Source: Candidatus Kuenenia stuttgartensis (GTDB taxonomy: Bacteria > Pseudomonadota > Alphaproteobacteria > SMXS01). From it: a DNA stretch of 45,208 nt. The position numbers were made by a program, and so were the translations under genes. The stretch lies in the NCBI GenBank assembly GCA_943329845.2, contig CALQFM020000030.1:1-45208 (forward strand). Direction: 5' to 3'. Under the pieces are notes generated by a model. It had not been told where the DNA came from and searched no databases. It was given only the letters and a program-made list of their open reading frames with translations. Of this stretch, positions 1-8,862 are shown in pieces; within the stretch, counting starts at the first letter, position 1, and each line of letters starts with the position of its first letter.

Positions 1-82
1 CGCTACCGCAGCCGCTGCTCGTTCCCGAAGATCATTCGAATAGGGTCTCGCCATCCCGGCTGGCCTCCATCCCCAGCCAACA

Positions 83-102
83 GGTTGAATCAGAATTCAA
101 CC
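83..102. repeat. 8-bp inverted repeat downstream of the APC permease gene
   Basis: GGTTGAAT and ATTCAACC form a perfect 8-bp inverted repeat around a 4-base centre. It lies 44 bases beyond the stop codon of the minus-strand permease. No T-run follows on either strand, so it is a poor intrinsic terminator and could equally be an operator for a gene left of the window. Nothing else in bases 1-145 looks coding. Confidence 0.35.
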
Positions 103-145
103 GACTTGGGAATCCCCTTTCGATTCAATCATTCAGGAATCGAGT

Positions 146-1486
146 CTAGTCCGCCTGGGTGAACGGGGCCAGCCGCCCGTCCTTGCCGGCGCCGGTGACC
201 ACATAGAGCACCGCGATCAGGACCAGCAGGCCGGCGGCGATGGCGGGCGCCACCCAGTGGCCTTCGCTGACCCGCACGACGATCAGCGACAGGCAGATCA
301 GCGATCCCAGGATTGGCACCATGATCGGCACTTCGAAGCCGCCGCGCGCCTCGCCGGCACGGCGCTTCAGGATCACCAGCGCCATGTTGACGACCACGAA
401 CACGCAGAGCAGCAGCAGGACGGTGGCCGACGCCAGCTCCTTGATGTCGCCCACCATCGCCAGCGCGGCGACCACCACGAACAGGGCGGCGATGGCCACA
501 TGCGGCGTCTGCCGGCGCGCGTGGACCTTGCCCATGGCCTTGGGCATCAGGCCCTGGTGCGACAGGCCGTAGAGCATGCGCGACGCCATCAGGTAGTTGA
601 TCAGCGCCGTATTGGCGACGGCGAAGATGGTGATGAAGGTGAAGCCGACGGCGGGGAACCACGGCGCGGCGCGGGCTACCACCTCGGTCAGCGGTCCGGC
701 GGCGGCGGACAGCTCCCGCCACGGCACCACCGATACGGCCGTGACCGCGACCGCCATGTAGATGGCCGTGGCGATCAGCATGGCCGAGATCAGCGCGATC
801 GGCATGTTGCGCCTCGGGTTCTTCACTTCCTCGGAGACGTTCAGCATGTCCTCGAAGCCGATGAACGAGAAGAAGGTCAGCACCGCGCCCTGCATGACGA
901 TCAGCGCCATGGAGCTGTCGTGGGGCGGCATCTCGAGCAGGCTGACGCTGCCCCAGTGGTCGATGCCGACGGCGATCACCAGCAGCAGGCCCGCGGCTTC
1001 GACGCCGGTGCAGACCAGATTGAACCAAAGGGATTCGCGAATGCCGCGAACCAGCACGCCGGCGATGAGGAGCAGGAAGCCCAGTGCCAGCAGCTCGATC
1101 GGCACCGCCTCCCAGCCGAACAGCACCTTCACGTTGGCGGCGACCACGTTGGACTGTGTGGCGATGGAGGTCAGCCCCGAGCATACCACGGCCAGGCCGA
1201 CCAGATAGGTCAGCATCGGCTTGCCGTAGGCGCGGTAGGTCACGTATGCGGCGCCGCCCGCCTTGGGGTAGCGCGAGGCAATCGAGGCATATGACAGTCC
1301 GGTGAGAAGCGCTGCCACCATGGAGACGAAGAACGCCATCCAGACGGCGCTGCCGAGCTGGCCCGCGGCCTTGCCGACCAGGCCGTAGATGCCCGCGCCC
1401 AGCATGCTGCCCAGTCCGTACAGCGTTAGCTGGAACGGGCCGATGGTGCGCAGAAGGGTGGGTTGGTCGCTGTCGGATGACGTCAT
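146..1486 (-). CDS. APC-superfamily amino acid permease
   Basis: A 446-residue, strongly hydrophobic protein with about 12 predicted membrane segments, the usual size and layout of amino acid/polyamine/organocation (APC) permeases. The N-terminal segment contains GLGSMLGAGIYGLVGKAAG, the glycine-rich G-x-G-I motif that lines the substrate site in helix 1. FFSFIGFEDMLNVSEEVKNP in the middle matches the helix 6 / loop region of cationic and neutral amino acid permeases. It probably imports an amino acid or amine across the inner membrane; the substrate cannot be told. It starts 12 bases after the stop of the upstream MFS gene and has no clear ribosome binding site, so it is probably co-transcribed and translationally coupled with it. 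Confidence 0.9.
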   Translation of the reverse strand: MTSSDSDQPTLLRTIGPFQLTLYGLGSMLGAGIYGLVGKAAGQLGSAVWMAFFVSMVAALLTGLSYASIASRYPKAGGAAYVTYRAYGKPMLTYLVGLAVVCSGLTSIATQSNVVAANVKVLFGWEAVPIELLALGFLLLIAGVLVRGIRESLWFNLVCTGVEAAGLLLVIAVGIDHWGSVSLLEMPPHDSSMALIVMQGAVLTFFSFIGFEDMLNVSEEVKNPRRNMPIALISAMLIATAIYMAVAVTAVSVVPWRELSAAAGPLTEVVARAAPWFPAVGFTFITIFAVANTALINYLMASRMLYGLSHQGLMPKAMGKVHARRQTPHVAIAALFVVVAALAMVGDIKELASATVLLLLCVFVVVNMALVILKRRAGEARGGFEVPIMVPILGSLICLSLIVVRVSEGHWVAPAIAAGLLVLIAVLYVVTGAGKDGRLAPFTQAD

Positions 1487-1498
1487 GACGGGGTCAGC

Positions 1499-2812
1499 TT
1501 AATGAAGCGGGGCCGATCCGGCCAGCGCCGCCCGTCGCAGGGCCTTGCCGGTCTCCGGCGAGAACCTCGCGAGCAGCAGGGTCAGCACGCCCGACAGGGC
1601 GACGAACGCGCCGACGGCGACGATGCCCATGCCGTAGTCGCCGGTGCGGTCCTTGACCTCACCGATCATGTAGGGGCCAAGGAAGCCGCCCAGATTGCCG
1701 ACCGAGTTGATCAGCGCGATGCCGGCGGCCGCCGCCGAGCCGCGCAGCACCGCCATGGGCACGGTCCAGAACACCGGGAAGGCGGCGAAGGCAGCCAGGA
1801 ATCCGGCGCAGAACAGCACGTAGGACAACAGCGGGCGGGCGGCCAGCTGGCCGCTTGCCGCGAATAAGAGGCCGCCCACCAGGGCCGGCCAGGCCAGGTT
1901 GCGGATGCGCTCACCGGAGACGTCCGACCGGCGGCCCCAGACCACCAGCACGCACGCCGCCAGCAGGTTGGGCACCACCGTGATCAGGCCGACCTGGAAC
2001 AGGCTCAGATCGCCCAGCCCCCGGGTGATCTGCGGCACCCAGAAGGTGAAGCCGTAGAGGCCGACGACGATGCCCATATAGATGAACGCCAGGGTCCAGA
2101 TCTTCGGCTCGGTCAGAGCCTGTACGACGGACCCATGCGCCGTCTCGGCCGACGCCTGGTGCTCCTCGCCCAGCTTCCCGTCCAGCCAGGTCTTCTCGTC
2201 GTCGGCGAGCCAGGTGGCGTCTGCCGGCCGGTTGGGCAGCACCAGCAGGACCACGATGCCCATCAGCACCGTGGGCAGACCCTCGATGACGAACAGCCAC
2301 TGCCAGCCGGCCAGCCCCAGATGGTCCATGCCCAGGATCAGCGTCGACACCGGCGCGCCCAGGATGCTCGACAGCGGCAGCGCGATCAGGAACGAGCCGA
2401 TGATCCGCGCCCGCCACGCCGCGGGGAACCAGACCGATAGGTAATAGACGATGCCCGGAAAGAAGCCGGCCTCGGCGAAGCCCAGCAGGAAGCGCAGCAC
2501 GTAGAAGCTGGTCTCGCCGGTGACCAGCGCCATGCAGGCCGAGATGATGCCCCAGCTGATCATGATCCGCGCGATCCAGGCTCTGGCGCCGAAACGCTTC
2601 AGCAGGATGTTACTGGGCACCTCGAACAGCAGGTATCCGATGAAGAAGATGCCGGCGCCCAGGCCGTAGGCGCTGGCGCTCAGTCCCAGATCGGTATTCA
2701 TGGTGAGCGCGGCGTAGCCGATGTTCACCCGGTCGAGGAACGACAGGAAATAGCACACCACCAGCAGCGGCAGCAGCCGCCACGCCACCTTGCGGCAGAT
2801 CCGATCGCCCAT
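1499..2812 (-). CDS. MFS transporter, anion:cation symporter (ACS) type
   Basis: A 437-residue major facilitator protein with about 12 membrane helices. Helix 1 contains FLSFLDRVNIGYAALTMN and the following loop GLGAGIFFIGYLLFEVPSN, both typical of the ACS family that takes up organic anions such as phthalate, 4-hydroxyphenylacetate, tartrate or hexuronates. The loop motif between helices 2 and 3 is present as LKRFGARAW. A strong GGGAGGGG ribosome binding site lies about 9 bases before the ATG. First gene of a two-gene unit with the APC permease. An aromatic-acid substrate would fit the oxygenases elsewhere in the window, but that is inference. Confidence 0.9.
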   Translation of the reverse strand: MGDRICRKVAWRLLPLLVVCYFLSFLDRVNIGYAALTMNTDLGLSASAYGLGAGIFFIGYLLFEVPSNILLKRFGARAWIARIMISWGIISACMALVTGETSFYVLRFLLGFAEAGFFPGIVYYLSVWFPAAWRARIIGSFLIALPLSSILGAPVSTLILGMDHLGLAGWQWLFVIEGLPTVLMGIVVLLVLPNRPADATWLADDEKTWLDGKLGEEHQASAETAHGSVVQALTEPKIWTLAFIYMGIVVGLYGFTFWVPQITRGLGDLSLFQVGLITVVPNLLAACVLVVWGRRSDVSGERIRNLAWPALVGGLLFAASGQLAARPLLSYVLFCAGFLAAFAAFPVFWTVPMAVLRGSAAAAGIALINSVGNLGGFLGPYMIGEVKDRTGDYGMGIVAVGAFVALSGVLTLLLARFSPETGKALRRAALAGSAPLH

Positions 2813-2860
2813 GTGCCCGGCCCCTCCCGTTTATCGGCGAGGCACAATGGCATGGTAGCC

Positions 2861-3367
2861 TCAACTACCGGAAGACATTCCGGCCGGCAGCTCGGGCTCG
2901 CCATACAGTTCGAGCCGGTAGTCCACGAGATCGTAGCCCATTTCGGCGGCGACCCGCTTCAACAGTGCGTCGAAGGTCCCGTCCTGGAAATCGACAACCT
3001 TTCCGCTGCGACGATCGACCAAGTGATGATGCCGGCCCGAGGCAAGTTCGTAGCGGCCGGACTCGCCGCCGAAGTCATGGCGCGTGACGATCCCGGCACG
3101 CTCGAAGATGCTCAAGGTGCGGTATATCGTCGCCACGCTGATTTTCGGATCGATCATGCAGGCGCGGCGATGAATCTCACGGCTGTCGGGATGGTCGTCC
3201 ATCTCGCTCAGCACCTGGATCACGACGTGGCGCTGCCGGCTCCTATGCAGCCGAAGCGCGACACACGCTTCGATCAGCATTCTGACCTTTTCGCCGGGAG
3301 GCATATGGCCGATGGGAAGGCAGGTGTTCTTCCTGTCCAAAGAGGACAGCTTCGACGGATGGCTCAT
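2861..3367 (-). CDS. Fur-family metal-responsive regulator (Fur/Mur type)
   Basis: A 168-residue winged-helix regulator of the ferric uptake family. Visible elements are SREIHRRACMIDPKISVATIYRTLSIFE cut into its typical parts (the S-VATIYRTL DNA-recognition helix) and the metal-binding cluster GRHHHLVD. The CxxC zinc motif of gammaproteobacterial Fur is absent (DRRSGK instead), as in alphaproteobacterial Fur/Mur/Irr-type proteins, so it may sense Mn, Fe or haem rather than act as classic Fur. The ATG at 3367 is preferred over a longer reading from 3418; both ribosome binding sites are weak. It reads toward the permease unit but ends 48 bases before it with the MFS start between, so it is probably a separate unit. 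Confidence 0.88.
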   Translation of the reverse strand: MSHPSKLSSLDRKNTCLPIGHMPPGEKVRMLIEACVALRLHRSRQRHVVIQVLSEMDDHPDSREIHRRACMIDPKISVATIYRTLSIFERAGIVTRHDFGGESGRYELASGRHHHLVDRRSGKVVDFQDGTFDALLKRVAAEMGYDLVDYRLELYGEPELPAGMSSGS

Positions 3368-3488
3368 GGGCGATTCCGAATGGTTTCTCGCTTTAAGACG
3401 AAGCCAATCGCAAAGCACCGCAGCCCTGCTGCAACTTTTTTTGTTTTGTCAGCCGGGTGGAGCTGTCGTGATGTTGCTGTCGGACTTT

Positions 3489-3731
3489 TTAGTCGTCGAC
3501 CACTTCGGTGTCGGGCCGGTCGTCCCCCTTGGCGGTTTCCTCGTGCCAAACGCCGCGCGTGTCCTCGTATTCGATGTCGGTGGTTTCCCCGGGCCGTTCC
3601 TGACGCTCGGCCGCCGATTTGGCGGCCTGCAGTGCCTCGTCGTGGCTGGTGAAGGTTTCCGACAGCACGTCGCCGACCTTGTAGGCCCAGCCGCCATCAT
3701 GCTCGACGATCTTGTAGACGATTTCGGTCAT
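3489..3731 (-). CDS. DUF2188 small protein
   Basis: An 80-residue acidic protein. The N-terminal part, YKIVEHDGGWAYKVGD followed by TFTSHDEALQAAKSAA, is the usual DUF2188 pattern: a short beta-sheet with conserved H-x-x-G-W and a helix with D-E-A-x-x-A-A. The family is widespread in soil bacteria and has no established function. The ATG at 3731 follows AAAGGAG by six bases, much better than any upstream start in the same frame. The C-terminal 25 residues are rich in D and E and probably disordered. Confidence 0.82.
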   Translation of the reverse strand: MTEIVYKIVEHDGGWAYKVGDVLSETFTSHDEALQAAKSAAERQERPGETTDIEYEDTRGVWHEETAKGDDRPDTEVVDD

Positions 3732-3784
3732 GGCGCGCTCCTTTTCTGCCCGGCATAAACGGGCGGGTGACGTGCCGGTTCCGT

Positions 3785-4489
3785 TCAGCGCAACTCGAGC
3801 AGCAGATCGGCCAATTCGTCCGGCAGATCGATCATGATGTCGTGGCCGCATGGCGCGGTGCGCACGGTCCAGCCCGGATCGGCGTTCAACCGGTCGTACA
3901 GCGCGGCGTAGGGGTTGGGTGACCAGCCGTCGCAATAGACATAGACCTTGCGCGGCACCGAGTTCCAGGCGCCGGTCAGCGAGATGCGCTGCAGGAACGC
4001 GGCGAAAGGATGCGGGCCGCATTTGGCATCGACCCAGGCGCGGTCGGCCGGATTGACGCTGAAGCCTTCGGCCGAGATCGGCGGCGTCACGAGGCCGCCA
4101 TGGCGCGATGCGCCATCCGTCAGGAACTGGCGGAAGCCATCGGTTGTGATCGCCAGCAGCGAATCCCCGTCCTCGGGCACGAAAGCGTCCAGATAAACGA
4201 GCGCGGCGATGCGCCCGGCCATCCGGTCGGCCACGCCCGAGATCACCATGCCGCCGAACGAGTGGCCGACCAGCACCACCTGGTCCAGATCCTCGTAGTC
4301 GATGACGTTCGCCACGTCCTGAATCTGGGTGTCCAGGTTGATATCGGCGGTCAGCAGGTGGGAGCGTTCGCCCAGGCCGGTCAGCGTCGGTGTGAAGACG
4401 TCATGGCCCTGCTCGCGCAGCCGCCGGGCGACCTTGCGCCAGCACCAGCCGCCATGCCAGCCGCCATGGACCAGGACGAAGTTGGTCAT
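3785..4489 (-). CDS. Alpha/beta-hydrolase, methylesterase/hydroxynitrile-lyase-like
   Basis: A 234-residue alpha/beta-hydrolase. The N-terminus FVLVHGGWHGGWCW holds the oxyanion-hole HG motif of the plant methylesterase / hydroxynitrile lyase-like group. The nucleophile elbow is VGHSFGG, the acid probably comes from YLDAF or a later Asp, and the catalytic His is in CGHDIMID near the end. It is a cytoplasmic esterase or lactonase-like enzyme of unknown substrate. Its ATG overlaps the stop of the upstream small gene by four bases (ATGA), so it is the third and last gene of a coupled unit running from 5390 to 3785. Confidence 0.88.
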   Translation of the reverse strand: MTNFVLVHGGWHGGWCWRKVARRLREQGHDVFTPTLTGLGERSHLLTADINLDTQIQDVANVIDYEDLDQVVLVGHSFGGMVISGVADRMAGRIAALVYLDAFVPEDGDSLLAITTDGFRQFLTDGASRHGGLVTPPISAEGFSVNPADRAWVDAKCGPHPFAAFLQRISLTGAWNSVPRKVYVYCDGWSPNPYAALYDRLNADPGWTVRTAPCGHDIMIDLPDELADLLLELR

Positions 4490-4794
4490 CGATCGGGCGG
4501 CGGAGCCGATGTGCCCGGTTTGGCGGGCGTGACCGGAACAGGGTCTCTCCCGTCCTCTTCGGCGGGCTTCGGCTTGGCCTTGCCGTCCTCGGCCTTCTGG
4601 CCCTCGGTCTTGACCTTCTTGCCCGCCCCGGCGCTTTCCTGGACGTCACCGGCGGAATTGTTCTGGGTTTCGGTTGCCGCCGGCTTGGGTTTGGTGGGCT
4701 GCGCCAGCACCAGGGTCGGCAGGGCGCCGGCCACGGTCAAGACAAGGATCAGTGCGAGAAGCGTGGCTGGGACGTTCAACATGTGCTTCGGCAC
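4486..4794 (-). CDS. Small exported Lys/Pro/Glu-rich protein
   Basis: A 102-residue protein with an N-terminal hydrophobic stretch (LLALILVLTVAGALPTLVLA) ending in A-Q, consistent with a Sec signal peptide or membrane anchor. The rest is low-complexity, rich in K, P, E, A and T, and almost certainly disordered. No family is recognised. It overlaps the end of the upstream gene by 19 bases and the start of the alpha/beta-hydrolase by 4. The tight overlaps argue that it is real and co-expressed. Confidence 0.65.
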   Translation of the reverse strand: MPKHMLNVPATLLALILVLTVAGALPTLVLAQPTKPKPAATETQNNSAGDVQESAGAGKKVKTEGQKAEDGKAKPKPAEEDGRDPVPVTPAKPGTSAPPPDR

Positions 4795-5390
4795 TGGACC
4801 TGTTCCCGGCGGGTGACCTGACCCGTGTAGGTGTCGACATACTCGTCGAAGCAGCCTTGCGCCGTGCTCACATGCCGCTTGATGGTCCGGCCGTCCGGCA
4901 TGAATGCCTGGCAGACAACGGTGGCCGCCTCGCCCGACGCTACCTGGTAGCTGCCTTCGGTGCGCCAGGTCGTGGTCTCATCCGCATAGGCCGACGAGAT
5001 AAGCGGCAGGGACGCGGTCTTCTTGTCCTTGACGATCGTGTTCAGCAGGACCCACTGGTAGAAGTTGCCCTGTTTCGGCGTCGCCACGCGCACGAAGATG
5101 TCGCCGGAATTGCAGATGGTGGCGTCGACCTTCAGGTTCTCGGGCGTCGAGTACCAGTCGAACGGCGCGGCGGAACAGGTCAGATTGGCGCGCCAGGCGT
5201 CCTGCTGCTGCTTCGCCTCGTCCCAGCCCCTGTCCTCGACACCGTTGAACATGGCCTGCGCCTTGTCCACCCATTGCGGCGCGGCCGACAGGAAGGAAAT
5301 CGCCAGCGTTGGATAGAGGATGACCCACTGCCACCACTTGGACGGCCCGCCCTTGGCCCCGTCCGCCTCGGTAGTGCTCGCCTTTGGCAT
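4776..5390 (-). CDS. Inner-membrane protein with Cys-rich periplasmic domain, unknown function
   Basis: A 204-residue protein. Residues 1-18 are polar, residues 19-37 (WWQWVILYPTLAISFLSAA) form one membrane segment, and the remaining 165 residues form a soluble domain, probably periplasmic. That domain has about six cysteines, including a C-x3-C at the very end (CRSTC), which suggests disulfides. No family is recognised. It is the first gene of a three-gene unit with an exported proline-rich protein and an alpha/beta-hydrolase, all overlapping, so a shared envelope role is possible but unproven. Confidence 0.7.
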   Translation of the reverse strand: MPKASTTEADGAKGGPSKWWQWVILYPTLAISFLSAAPQWVDKAQAMFNGVEDRGWDEAKQQQDAWRANLTCSAAPFDWYSTPENLKVDATICNSGDIFVRVATPKQGNFYQWVLLNTIVKDKKTASLPLISSAYADETTTWRTEGSYQVASGEAATVVCQAFMPDGRTIKRHVSTAQGCFDEYVDTYTGQVTRREQVQCRSTC

Positions 5391-5467
5391 TGTCTTTGCC
5401 CGATTTGTGTAACTACCCGCCTACGCCGCTATCCTACCGCAATCGCACGCCGAAATGAAGCGAAGCC

Positions 5468-5878
5468 CTATTCGCCATGCAGCGCCTGGAACGAGCGGCG
5501 CTGGAACAGCCAGCGGCCATCCTGCTTTACCACCACGTCGTCGTACTGGCCGCGCGGGCGCAGCTCGGTGCCGTCCTGCATCACCGCGACTTCCGAGGTG
5601 TAGGAGCGCACATGGGCCACGTCGCCGTCGATCCGGATGGTGCCGGGCATGGCCATCATGTTGACGAACGGGAACAGTTTCATGGACTCGACCCAGGCGC
5701 TGACGATCGCCGCCTTGCCCTTCACCGATTCCATGCCGGGCACGACCGGCAGGTTCCACTCGCTGTCCTCGGCCCAGTTGCCGCCCCACAGCGCCTCGTC
5801 GCGCTGGTTCACCGCGTTGCAGTAGTGCTCGATCAGCTCGCGGATGGCGAGGCGGTCTTCGGTCGGTCCGGTGTTCAA
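5468..5878 (-). CDS. NTF2/SnoaL-like protein
   Basis: A 136-residue protein of the nuclear transport factor 2-like fold. The first half (EDRLAIRELIEHYCNAVNQRD, then W-x-x-N-W-A-E-D-S-E-W) is typical of the SnoaL_4 / ring-hydroxylating dioxygenase beta-like group, and WLFQRRSFQALH closes the barrel. Members are isomerases, dehydratases or small oxygenase partners. The start is taken as TTG at 5878 because GGGGAGAC sits four bases upstream; the same octamer lies before three other gene starts in this window. A longer reading from 6007 has no ribosome binding site. The catalytic residues cannot be assigned with certainty. Confidence 0.85.
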   Translation of the reverse strand: MNTGPTEDRLAIRELIEHYCNAVNQRDEALWGGNWAEDSEWNLPVVPGMESVKGKAAIVSAWVESMKLFPFVNMMAMPGTIRIDGDVAHVRSYTSEVAVMQDGTELRPRGQYDDVVVKQDGRWLFQRRSFQALHGE

Positions 5879-5966
5879 TGGTGTCTCCCCTGTTGCGGTT
5901 AGGGCCGGGTTCCCCGCACCGGCGCCGCCAGTGTGGGCAAAACGCCATCCGAGCACAACCGCGCGA

Positions 5967-7583
5967 TCAGGCCTGCAGCGGCGGCGAGGCGCCCAGCAGC
6001 TTTCCAAACCGGCGCAACGACCACGTGGCGCGTTCGAACAGGCTGGTGACCTGAAGAATCTGGCCGCGCGCCTCGGCTGAAAGCCGCTCCTCCGACGACA
6101 GGTACTTCTTCCTGACGTTCTCCATCGCCGGGCCCCGGTCGCGGGTCATGATCTCGAGCATCTCGAGTTCACCCTGGTCGCTGTTTTCCATACCGCTGAT
6201 GGCGGTGAGCATCGCCGTGTCGAGCGCCTCGACGATGCCGGAGCTGAGCTGCCCGACCTGCGGATCGCGGTTCAGCGCGACCGCGCGGCAGAGCTCCAGG
6301 CAGGTCTCCTCGATGGCGCCGAGCAGTTCCTGTCGCTTCTGCTGATTGAGCAGCCATTCCGTATCGTCCGGGGACAGGGGCTGCGACATCAGGGCGCCCT
6401 GGAAACGCTGGATGCGGCGGCTTACCTCGTCGAATGCGCTGTGGTGATAGCTCAGGTCGATGCCGCCCTTGGGAGCGTCCTCGCGGGCCTGCTCCAAATA
6501 GACCGGCAGGCGGCGCATCAACCGCAGCTGTTCCCTTTCCGCAAGCATCAGGGCGGCCGAGGGGCTTCCTGAGGCTTCATTGTGCAGGAACTGCGGCTTC
6601 GCCAGGTCCTCTTCCTCGCGCCGCGGTGACAGCCGGGCGCAGAGCCGCTGGAACAGCGGCATGACCGCGGTCAGCAGGGTCGGCGTCACCAGGTTGAAGA
6701 CGATGGCGACCATTGCCGCCTGGACCCCGGCGGATGCACTGACGGCGCTTGTAATGCGGGCCATGACCTGGTCCTGCCCGGTCAGGATGTAGTCGACCGT
6801 GAAAACGGTCAGAAACAGAGATAGACCGACCAGGTTGTAGAGCATCTGGCCGACGACCACCTGCCGCGGCTGGCCGCGAAAATGGACGCCGGTAACATAG
6901 GTGATCAGGCTCGAGCCGGCATGGGCGCCGTAGATCACCATCAGGGTCTGGTTGAAATCGAAGATGCCATTCGTCGCCAGCGTCACGGTGATCAGGACGA
7001 TGGCCATGTGCGACTGGGCGATGAAGGTCAGCACCAGGCCCATCAGGAAGGCATAGACGAGCGAGCCGCTCACGAACTCGATGACGCTGGAGAACCATTG
7101 CAACTCGGTCAGCACCGATGCCGAGGCCGACATCATGCGAAGGCCGAACAGCATCAGCGCCAGGCCGAATACCGCGTTCGCGGCGTTGAGCAGCGGCTTG
7201 GGACGTTCGAACGCGATGCAGGCGCCGGCGGCGCCGAGCAGGAACAGGGCGAACAGGTGGATGGGGAATACCGCCGCCGAGACGATCAGCGTGCAGCCGA
7301 AATTTGCTCACATGACGATGGTCAGCGCCCGCCGCACGTCGAGCAGCCCGCCCTGCACGAAGCTCGCCATGATGAATGACGTCGTCCTGCCGCTCTGCGT
7401 GACGAAGCCAGTGACGGCGCCGAAAAGCGCGGACACCCCGACATTGTCGCTTGCCCGGCGGATGCGCCGGCGGAACTGTTCGCTGGCCAGCGTATTCAGG
7501 TTCCGCCCCACCATCTTGATGCCGACGAAGAACAGGCCGAGCCCGGCCAGCACATTCAGCAGAAGTTCTGTCGGAGAGATCAT
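5967..7583 (-). pseudogene. Na+/Pi cotransporter (NptA/PhoU-domain family) interrupted by an in-frame TGA
   Basis: Read as one frame from the ATG at 7583 this would be a 538-residue Na/Pi symporter. It has an N-terminal helix (LLLNVLAGLGLFFVGIKMVG), the first Q-S-x-x-T repeat motif (TQSGRTTSFIMASF), a second repeat with ANFGCT, several more membrane helices, and a soluble PhoU-like C-terminal half (about residues 330-530). Codon 92 (7308-7310) is TGA where the family has the Gly of the G-A-N-I/F-G-T-T motif. There is no frameshift: the frame is open on both sides for 91 and 446 codons. GGA to TGA is a single-base change. An ATG at 7154 could restart translation but would leave out the first transport repeat. 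Nonsense mutation, base-call error and readthrough all remain possible. Confidence 0.85.
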
Positions 7584-7765
7584 CGGACCCAGGACGGGAT
7601 TGACAAGCCCGGGAGGGTATAGATGGCGTGTTGCACTTTGGTTACGACGGCAAGCGGTGTTGCTACGGCATGCAGGACTCGGAAAGTCCGCGCCTTGTGG
7701 CGGGCGCGTCCATCCGATAGCCTCCGCGCACGAAACGGGGTTCAACAACACGGAGGCTGGCCTTG

Positions 7766-8779
7766 ATGCGCCGGACTGAACGGGTCGCGCTACTGGCGAT
7801 CGCTGGAATTGGGATGATGGTCTGGACGACGATGCCGGCGTCGGCCGCGCCAGAAGCGCCGCAGTCGACCCCCGCCCTGGTGGCCGCGAGCGCCAGCCGC
7901 ACCGATCCCCGGCAGGATCCGGCGCGGCCGATCACCCAGCCGGCCTATCCGTCCGACGCATTCCAGAAGGGCGAGGAAGGCTCTGTCGTCCTGAAGTTCG
8001 TCGTGCGTCCCGACGGTTCGGTCGATCCGGCGACGGTCGCCGTCGACCAGAGCAGCGGTTCGGCTTCGCTCGACAAGGCCGCCATCGCCGAAGCCGGAAC
8101 CAAGTGGCGCTTCCAGCCGGCGACCGAGGCCGGCAAGCCGGTCGCCGCCACCCACATGTTCAGGGTGGTGTTCCAGATCGAGAAGGCGCCGGATCAGGCC
8201 AAGGGCACCTATATCGTCGCCAAGCCGGGGTTGGTGAACGTCCAGAAGAAGTTCGTCGCCGATGCCCGTACCGGCGTGACCAAGGAAGACAAGCGGGCCT
8301 ATCAGGAAGGCAAGGCCGAGGGCGTCTATTACCGCTTCTACGAGGACGGCTCGGGGACCTTCCAGACCAACGCGCCCGGCACCGACAGCGTCGGCGCGTG
8401 GGATCTGATCTGCGGCGTGGCCGGCGCCGACACGGTCTGCGTTGCCCGCTACTACAAGCTCGAGGTCGTGGCCGTGAAGGACAAGGGCTGGATCGTGAAG
8501 CTGATCGGCCAGCGCATGTCCGTCTGCCCGATCGCCTTCCTGCCCAAGGACAAGACCCAGGAACCCACCGCCATGACCGTGACCGAACCGGCCGGCCCGG
8601 CGGTGTTTCCCGACAAGGACGGCACCACCGTCATCAAGGGCCTCACGGAGATGGAATCCTTCGTGGCGCCCTGCGGCCAGGAGGTGATCGCCGACCCGAA
8701 CATGGCGATGACCCCGGCGCCGTTCTCCGTTATCCGGCGCTACATGGACTGGGTGCTGAAGGGCCAGCCGGCGGGTTGA
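7766..8779 (+). CDS. Periplasmic protein with TonB C-terminal domain
   Basis: A 337-residue protein with a cleavable-looking Sec signal (VALLAIAGIGMMVWTTMPASAA). Residues about 50-130 form a TonB C-terminal domain: ITQPAYPSDAFQKGEEGSVV in parts, then VRPDGSVDPATVAVDQSSGS and KWRFQPATEAGKPV. The remaining 200 residues match no family I recognise and contain several Cys. Classical TonB has an uncleaved membrane anchor and a long proline-rich spanner; neither is seen here, so this is not a standard energy transducer. The start is ATG 7766, with GGAGG 11 bases upstream. It stands alone, divergent from the phosphate transporter gene. Confidence 0.8.
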   Translation: MRRTERVALLAIAGIGMMVWTTMPASAAPEAPQSTPALVAASASRTDPRQDPARPITQPAYPSDAFQKGEEGSVVLKFVVRPDGSVDPATVAVDQSSGSASLDKAAIAEAGTKWRFQPATEAGKPVAATHMFRVVFQIEKAPDQAKGTYIVAKPGLVNVQKKFVADARTGVTKEDKRAYQEGKAEGVYYRFYEDGSGTFQTNAPGTDSVGAWDLICGVAGADTVCVARYYKLEVVAVKDKGWIVKLIGQRMSVCPIAFLPKDKTQEPTAMTVTEPAGPAVFPDKDGTTVIKGLTEMESFVAPCGQEVIADPNMAMTPAPFSVIRRYMDWVLKGQPAG

Positions 8780-8862
8780 TCTGGAAGCACCTGCCCACTT
8801 TCCCGTTCCTTCGGGCGCGCGCGGCGGTCTAGACTGCCGCCACATTTCGGGGAGAGAGCGTC

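Noticed and set aside
7308-7310. Selenocysteine insertion at the TGA of the phosphate transporter
   Set aside because: The family has Gly, not Cys, at this place, and no bacterial SECIS-type hairpin is evident just after the codon.
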